Positions 59,480-64,000 of a DNA stretch of 64,000 nucleotides are shown piece after piece (within the stretch, counting starts at the first letter, position 1; each line of letters starts with the position of its first letter). This stretch comes from Psychroserpens algicola (GTDB lineage Bacteria; Bacteroidota; Bacteroidia; Flavobacteriales; Flavobacteriaceae): NCBI RefSeq assembly GCF_014526325.1, contig NZ_JACNMJ010000004.1, positions 1 through 64,000 on the forward strand, written 5' to 3'. The position numbers were made by a program, and so were the translations under genes. The notes under the pieces were generated by a model that was not told the DNA's origin, did no database searches, and saw only the letters and a program-made list of their open reading frames with translations.

Positions 59480-60438
59480 TGTTTGTTTAAAGGATACTCT
59501 ACAAAGTAAAGCTTTTCTTTTTTATAATTTATAATTGTACGTTGCTGCCTAAAGAATTCATAGCCTAATACACCATCAATCGAAGTTCCGAAAGCTTCAT
59601 TCATTTGATTGAGATTGGTAAGTATTGTTTCCATTGGCGCAAAATAAATAATATTGGTTAGTTTTACACGATACAATTTTCCTGCCAAAACTTCAATTTT
59701 CTTTCCTCTGGCACCTACAAGCATGAGTCGCTTTGATGGGTAGAAATAGTTTAATACTTTTTTACTTGTGCTTTTATTGAGTTGATTGTATTCAGCACCA
59801 GTATCTAAGGCAAATTTTAGTTTATGCTTGTCAACAAATGTTTCTAAAACAATAGTGTGTTTTTTTAATTTAAAATTGATGGTGTCAATAATGGGTTCTA
59901 AATAACCACGTGGATCTAGTTTCTGACCTTCAGAATCAAGTTTAGAAAGTGTAATTTGATTCAAATACATATCAATAAAAATCTCATAATCTTTCAGGAT
60001 ATTATACCCGATAATACCAAGTAAGTGAATCTTTTTACTGGTTTCTATATGAGATAAGTCGATGATATCCGAATTTTTATCTTCAAGTATTAAGCCTTTA
60101 ATTTTAAATTGTTTTAGCCGTTTTTCTATCGGATTGTCAATAACATCAATTACACCAGAAGTTTGTTTAGTCTTAGCGTTATGAGGTATTCGGGTTTCAA
60201 AATGAGCTTTGTTTAGTATTAACGTTTCAGAACCTGTATCGACTATAAAATTTCCTTTTTTATTTAAAAGCTCAGCTTCAATAACAATAAGATTATCAAT
60301 GAGTTTAAATGGAATTCTTGTAGTGTGTTTATTTAAAATTTCAGCATTAGGAAAGTATAATGAAGCCACTTTTTTTTCTCCTGCAAAGCAAAAAAAAGTA
60401 ACTAAGGATACTAATATGAAGATGTAGACATTCCGCAT
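59476..60438 (-). CDS. Exported aspartyl protease-like protein (two DTG motifs)
   Basis: 320 residues, signal peptide ending 'FFCFAG' (about 20). Two retropepsin-type catalytic motifs appear: 'NFIVDTGSETLIL' near residue 68 and 'KFALDTGAEYNQL' near 212, so a single chain carries both halves of the active site instead of a dimer of one. Flanking 'LLGIIGYNIL' and 'SIDGVLGYEFF' are the flap-side motifs of the family. Probably a periplasmic protease or peptide-binding protein. First gene of a two-gene unit with the triple CBM48 protein, overlapping by 4 bases. Confidence 0.83.
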   Translation of the reverse strand: MRNVYIFILVSLVTFFCFAGEKKVASLYFPNAEILNKHTTRIPFKLIDNLIVIEAELLNKKGNFIVDTGSETLILNKAHFETRIPHNAKTKQTSGVIDVIDNPIEKRLKQFKIKGLILEDKNSDIIDLSHIETSKKIHLLGIIGYNILKDYEIFIDMYLNQITLSKLDSEGQKLDPRGYLEPIIDTINFKLKKHTIVLETFVDKHKLKFALDTGAEYNQLNKSTSKKVLNYFYPSKRLMLVGARGKKIEVLAGKLYRVKLTNIIYFAPMETILTNLNQMNEAFGTSIDGVLGYEFFRQQRTIINYKKEKLYFVEYPLNKQ

Positions 60439-60472
60439 ATTATATAGACGCTAAAAACTATACGATGTTACA

Positions 60473-61342
60473 CTAATCTTCTAAGTGTGTTTCTGTAAAT
60501 GCTTTTAATTTTGTCCAGGTATCAATAAGTTCAAGGCCAATCCATCCATGGCCAGCGTTTGGGTATAAGGTGAATTGATGAGTCACACCTAAGTTAGCTA
60601 ATTGCGTTTCCATATCCAGACCTTGACTTGTTGGGATTAAAGGATCTTGTCCGCCATAAAATAAAATTGTTGGAGGAGAAGCGGCAGTGACCTGATGATA
60701 CGGACTTATTTCTTCGAGATATTCGATGGAGGTATCTATGCCGAAAGTATCAATAAGTTCTTGTAAAATGGGATCATCATTTTCGAGATATGCAGGATCT
60801 GTAAAATTAGTTGGACCTACAACACTTGCTACCATTTTTACATTGTTATCAGTATCGAAAGCATAGCTCCAAAGCATTGACAAATGTGCACCAGCACTTG
60901 TGCCCAAGAATGCAAAATCATCAGAAATCACATAGTCATTTTGATTCGCTTTGAGTAAGTTTACAACAGAAGTAATATCATCAATCTGCATTGGGTAAGG
61001 TTGGTTGTTTTCATCTGCTAATCTGTAATTGATATTTACAATAGCGATATCTGGCAAGTCTTGAAGCATAATATCTTTAAAGGGATTCATATCAGATTTG
61101 TCACCAGAGGTCCAGCCACCACCATGCACTAGAATCATCACTTTTGTTGCAAGTGTTCTGTTTGCGGGTAGATAAATATCAAAAACCTGATCACCATCTG
61201 TGCCATAAGATACATTGAGTTCTTGACGAAATTCTAATGGTATTTGATCTTGAGGATCACTAGGACCAGAATTGTCATCGGTACACGAGTAAATTCCTAA
61301 TGAAATAAAAACAATTAGTAAAGTAGTTTTGATAGCTTTCAT
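60473..61342 (-). CDS. Alpha/beta-hydrolase lipoprotein (esterase / BD-FAE-like)
   Basis: 289 residues from the ATG at 61342, which opens a lipoprotein signal ('LLIVFISLGIYSCTDDN', Cys about 20). Catalytic features: oxyanion motif 'HGGGWTSGDK', nucleophile in 'LGTSAGAHLSML', acid in 'GGQDPLIPTS' and His in 'NAGHGW'. It belongs to the hormone-sensitive lipase / BD-FAE group that cleaves small acyl esters, often from sugars. Divergent from tsaC. The longer reading frame to 61528 would run into tsaC and is not used. Confidence 0.86.
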   Translation of the reverse strand: MKAIKTTLLIVFISLGIYSCTDDNSGPSDPQDQIPLEFRQELNVSYGTDGDQVFDIYLPANRTLATKVMILVHGGGWTSGDKSDMNPFKDIMLQDLPDIAIVNINYRLADENNQPYPMQIDDITSVVNLLKANQNDYVISDDFAFLGTSAGAHLSMLWSYAFDTDNNVKMVASVVGPTNFTDPAYLENDDPILQELIDTFGIDTSIEYLEEISPYHQVTAASPPTILFYGGQDPLIPTSQGLDMETQLANLGVTHQFTLYPNAGHGWIGLELIDTWTKLKAFTETHLED

Positions 61343-61390
61343 ATTGAAATAATTAATTACTTTGTAAACGCAATTGTAAGATACAATATT

Positions 61391-62011
61391 ATGGCTGAAT
61401 TGATAAAAATTTACAAAGAAAATCCTAATCCTAAGGACGTTAAGAAGGTCATTGATGTGCTTAAACGTGGTGGATTGGTTATTTATCCAACAGATACTGT
61501 TTATGGTTTGGGCTGTGATATTACACATATGAAGGCGCTTGAAAAAATTGCCAGAATAAAAGGGGTAAAGTTAGAGAAGTCCAATTTTTCATTTATTTGC
61601 GAAGATTTAAGTAATTTAAGTGATTATGTGAAACAAATAGACACTTCAACATTTAAAATTTTGAAACGTGCACTTCCAGGACCTTATACATTTATTCTAC
61701 CAGGTTCGAAAAGTTTGCCACATCCATTTAAAAAGAGAAAAACTGTAGGTATTCGTATTCCTGATAATGCAATTACTCTGGAAATTGTAAAGCAGTTAGG
61801 TAATCCACTTGTCTCAACATCTATTCGTGATGAAGATTATGTCATAGAATATACCACAGATCCTGAGCTGATTCTCGAAAAATGGGATAACCTTGTTGAT
61901 ATTGTAATTGATGGTGGTTATGGAGATAATGAAGCTTCAACAGTTATTGATTTATCTGACGATGAACCATTGGTAGTGAGAGAAGGCAAAGGAAGTTTAG
62001 AGATATTTTAG
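61391..62011 (+). CDS. tsaC: L-threonylcarbamoyladenylate synthase (Sua5/TsaC/YrdC family)
   Basis: 206 residues. The YrdC fold is visible: 'VLKRGGLVIYPTDTVYGLGCD', 'ALEKIARIKG', 'ALPGPYTFILPGS', 'TVGIRIPDN' and 'LVSTSIRDED'. It makes the intermediate for the t6A modification at A37 of tRNAs reading ANN codons. It is the short form, without the Sua5 C-terminal domain. Monocistronic, ended by the hairpin at 62023. Confidence 0.92.
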   Translation: MAELIKIYKENPNPKDVKKVIDVLKRGGLVIYPTDTVYGLGCDITHMKALEKIARIKGVKLEKSNFSFICEDLSNLSDYVKQIDTSTFKILKRALPGPYTFILPGSKSLPHPFKKRKTVGIRIPDNAITLEIVKQLGNPLVSTSIRDEDYVIEYTTDPELILEKWDNLVDIVIDGGYGDNEASTVIDLSDDEPLVVREGKGSLEIF

Positions 62012-62022
62012 TGTATAAAAAA

Positions 62023-62052
62023 AAGCCCAACCTTTCGATTGAGCTTTTTTTA
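62023..62052. terminator. Terminator between tsaC and the OmpA-like gene
   Basis: aagcccaa (62023-62030) and ttgagctt (62039-62046), one mismatch, flanked by an A-run and a T-run. Between convergent genes and usable from both sides. Confidence 0.65.
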
Positions 62053-62071
62053 TTTAAGACTTTATTGGGAA

Positions 62072-62929
62072 TTAATTTCCAGCTGATAAATTTTTCATTT
62101 CTTCTTCAACCATTTCATAGAACTGGTCAATTTTAGGTAAAACAACGATTCGAGTTCGTCTGTTTTTTGCTTTATTTTCAGCAGTATCATTTTCAACTAA
62201 AGGTACATAGTAACTACGACCAGCAGCAATTAATTGTTGCGGATTTACCTCTAATTCTTCAAGCACACGAACAACAGATGTTGCACGTTTAACACTTAAA
62301 TCCCAGTTGTCAACTAATACACCTTTAGAATAAGGTACGTTATCTGTGTGAGATTCTACCATTGCTTCAAAGTTTGGCTTGCTGTTAATTACAGCGGCTA
62401 CTTTTGCCAATACTTCTTTGGCTCTATCAGTAACATTATAGCTACCAGATTTAAATAATAATTTGTCTGCAATAGAAATAAATACAACGCCTTTTTCTAC
62501 ATTAACCTCAATATCAGGATCGCTAATACCAACAGCTTTCTTTAAGCTGGATACAATAGCTAAAGTAACACTGTCTTTTTTAGTTAGCGCATCTTGTAAA
62601 CGTGTAATTTTTAAATCTCTTTCTTTTAAACTTTCTAAAGATTTTTCAAGATTTTCAGCACCTTTTTGAGTTAAGGTTGTTAAATTTCCTTTAGTATCAA
62701 TTAAGTCTTGATTAGCCTTTCGTAAATCTTCAAGCTGATCTTTCATAGTTTCCACACGTGCCACTGCTGCAGCTTTATCAGACAAGCAACTGTTTAGTTT
62801 AACAGTAGCAGAATTTAATAAGTCTTGAGTTTCTTTTTGCTTTTCTTCAAGTGCCATATATTCTTTCTTTGATACACATGAAGTCAAAATAAACATCCCA
62901 GCAACACTTAATAGCATTAATTTTTTCAT
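62072..62929 (-). CDS. OmpA-family lipoprotein with coiled coil
   Basis: 285 residues, lipoprotein signal with Cys in 'MFILTSCVSKK' (about 18). Residues 22-125 are a long helical coiled-coil region ('LEEKQKETQDLLNSATVKLN', 'LEKSLESLKERDLKI'). The OmpA peptidoglycan-binding domain follows at about 145-260: 'VVFISIADKLLFKSGSYNVTDRA', 'VESHTDNVPYSKG', 'NWDLSVKRATSVVRVLEE', 'ENKAKNRRTRIVV'. It links the outer membrane to the peptidoglycan. A -7 box is seen upstream at 62983. Confidence 0.93.
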   Translation of the reverse strand: MKKLMLLSVAGMFILTSCVSKKEYMALEEKQKETQDLLNSATVKLNSCLSDKAAAVARVETMKDQLEDLRKANQDLIDTKGNLTTLTQKGAENLEKSLESLKERDLKITRLQDALTKKDSVTLAIVSSLKKAVGISDPDIEVNVEKGVVFISIADKLLFKSGSYNVTDRAKEVLAKVAAVINSKPNFEAMVESHTDNVPYSKGVLVDNWDLSVKRATSVVRVLEELEVNPQQLIAAGRSYYVPLVENDTAENKAKNRRTRIVVLPKIDQFYEMVEEEMKNLSAGN

Positions 62930-62982
62930 AATTGATTTTAAAATTTAGTTATAAAATTTCTTTGTTCATTTTTAGAACATTT

Positions 62983-62990
62983 CAAAATTA
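62983..62990 (-). promoter_or_regulatory. Possible -7 box for the OmpA-like gene
   Basis: The minus strand reads TAATTTTG, matching TAnnTTTG, 53 bases before the ATG. The -33 position shows no TTTG. Confidence 0.4.
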
Positions 62991-63049
62991 GATAAAAGAA
63001 CTATTGGTATTAGCTTATTTAACTAAAATTTTAACACATTTACTAACAA

Positions 63050-64000
63050 TTAGAAATGGCGACGTTTTTTAAGGAAATATGACCATAGGATTGACGTCCT
63101 TTCATAGTAATTTGGCACTAATTGCGACTGCCTTCTCTGCTTTAAAAGTTTAGGAAGATGCGAATAGTAACTGAAATGTGCTCTGAGAATTGCCCAGAGA
63201 TGAGAGAATTTTAAGTTTATTAAAAACCTCATGGCTGCAACACCATCTAAAACAAGTCTGATAGTTATAATTCCGAAGAGAAAACCATGAGCATTTTTTG
63301 TGATAGTAAACAGGTTATTTCTAAAATTGAGATATGTTTTTTGAGGATTGCTGGCATGTAATGTTGCGCCACCAACATGGTAAACTGTTGATGTGCCAAT
63401 GTATGTTGCTTGGTGTCCTAAGTTGTATGCTCTCCAGCATAGGTCAATTTCTTCAAAGTGGGCAAAGTAGGATTCATCAAAACCATTGAGGTGGTTAAAG
63501 ACTGATTTTCTGATAAAAAAGCAAGCGCCAGAAGCCCAAAATATAGACGTTGAATCATCGTACTGTCCATGATCTTTTTCTACAGTATCGAACACACGAC
63601 CTCTGCAATAGGCATAACCATATTTATCTACAAAGCCACCTGCAGCTCCTGCATATTCAAAATATGATTTGTTTTTATAATCCAAAATTTTAGGTTGGAT
63701 TATGGCAGTGTGTTTATTGGTGTCAAATTCAGCTATAACAGGAGTGAGCCAGTTTGCAGTGACTTTAATATCGCTATTAAGTAAGCAAAATAGTTCAGCA
63801 TCAATATGTTTTAAGGCATCATTATAACCTTTGGCATAGCCTCCGTTTATGGTGTTTTGTATGATGTGAACTTGCGGAAAGTTTTCTTGTAAAAATGTAA
63901 CAGAATTATCTGTCGAAGCATTATCTGCTACATATACAGTAGCGTCTTGTGAATGTTGAAGCACAGAAGGCAAGAATTGCTCCAGCAATTGTTGCCCGTT
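63050..64000 (-). CDS. Family 2 glycosyltransferase, N terminus outside the window
   Basis: The frame is open to base 64000, so the true start lies beyond the window; residues 'NGQQLLEQFLPSVLQHS' suggest only about ten residues are missing from the usual 'VVILNWNG' start. GT-A features: 'VADNASTDNSVTFLQENFP', 'INGGYAKGYNDAL', the metal-binding 'LLNSDI', 'GACFFIRKSVF' and 'EIDLCWRAYNLGH'. It resembles rhamnosyltransferase-type enzymes of LPS or surface polysaccharide synthesis. A C-terminal hydrophobic region ('FGIITIRLVLDGVAAM') may associate with the membrane. Confidence 0.9.
   Translation of the reverse strand, partial: NGQQLLEQFLPSVLQHSQDATVYVADNASTDNSVTFLQENFPQVHIIQNTINGGYAKGYNDALKHIDAELFCLLNSDIKVTANWLTPVIAEFDTNKHTAIIQPKILDYKNKSYFEYAGAAGGFVDKYGYAYCRGRVFDTVEKDHGQYDDSTSIFWASGACFFIRKSVFNHLNGFDESYFAHFEEIDLCWRAYNLGHQATYIGTSTVYHVGGATLHASNPQKTYLNFRNNLFTITKNAHGFLFGIITIRLVLDGVAAMRFLINLKFSHLWAILRAHFSYYSHLPKLLKQRRQSQLVPNYYERTSILWSYFLKKRRHF

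Noticed and set aside
61343-61528. N-terminal extension of the esterase
   Set aside because: It would run through the tsaC start; the lipoprotein signal begins at 61342.

Overview
The window comes from a marine-type member of the Flavobacteriaceae (phylum Bacteroidota). The signs are low-GC DNA, secreted proteins ending in type IX secretion (T9SS) sorting domains, lipoproteins with short Cys-Asp/Ser-rich N termini, a FecI/FecR/TonB-receptor locus with an STN domain, a bacillithiol gene (BshB1), LytS/LytTR signalling, and promoters of the Bacteroidota form TTTG-N19/20-TAnnTTTG (clearest before the two tRNA genes). The genus cannot be fixed from the sequence. There is no phage, integrase, insertion sequence, CRISPR array or rRNA.

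Layout. 1-5.7 kb: the 3' part of a giant T9SS adhesin and a small secreted paralogue of its C-terminal module. 5.7-8.9 kb: PLP sulfur enzyme, overlapping rlmF, bshB1, tRNA-His, two hairpins and a structured intergenic element. 9-12.9 kb: two tandem M28 peptidase lipoproteins, a small membrane protein and a DUF3108 protein. 13.2-14.1 kb: a fatty acid hydroxylase/sterol desaturase family protein. 14.1-23.2 kb: the most accessory-looking part, an ECF sigma / FecR / STN-TonB receptor / LRR-T9SS surface protein operon, divergent from two Asp-rich lipoproteins that share a repeated lipocalin-like module. 23.3-30.8 kb: tRNA-Ser, nitroreductase, thioredoxin-fold protein without CxxC, a KdnA-like aminotransferase, a LytS/LytTR two-component pair and two lipoproteins. 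30.9-39.1 kb: an envelope/division cluster (tpx-dgkA, then ftsK-lolA-lptF/G-ribB), interrupted by one opposite-strand lipoprotein. 39.2-64 kb: mostly housekeeping and envelope genes (flavodoxin-like protein, PAP2 phosphatase, pheT, TlpA-like lipoprotein, miaE, DUF2911/TPR protein, recG, M1 peptidase, patatin, glutamate synthase-like protein, M20 hydrolase, uvrD/pcrA, triple CBM48 protein with aspartyl protease, esterase, tsaC, ompA-like lipoprotein, and a glycosyltransferase cut by the window edge).

How they fit. Much of the window serves the envelope: lipoprotein and LPS transport (lolA, lptF/G), lipid recycling (dgkA, PAP2), surface adhesins exported by T9SS, and a surface-signalling receptor locus. 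The strongest candidates for something not yet described are the four-gene sigma/FecR/TonB/LRR operon with its facing acidic-repeat lipoproteins, the overlapping gene pair of triple glycogen-binding-fold protein and two-DTG aspartyl protease, and the lone KdnA-like aminotransferase. Positions are read by eye; family names rest on recognised motifs and not on database searches.
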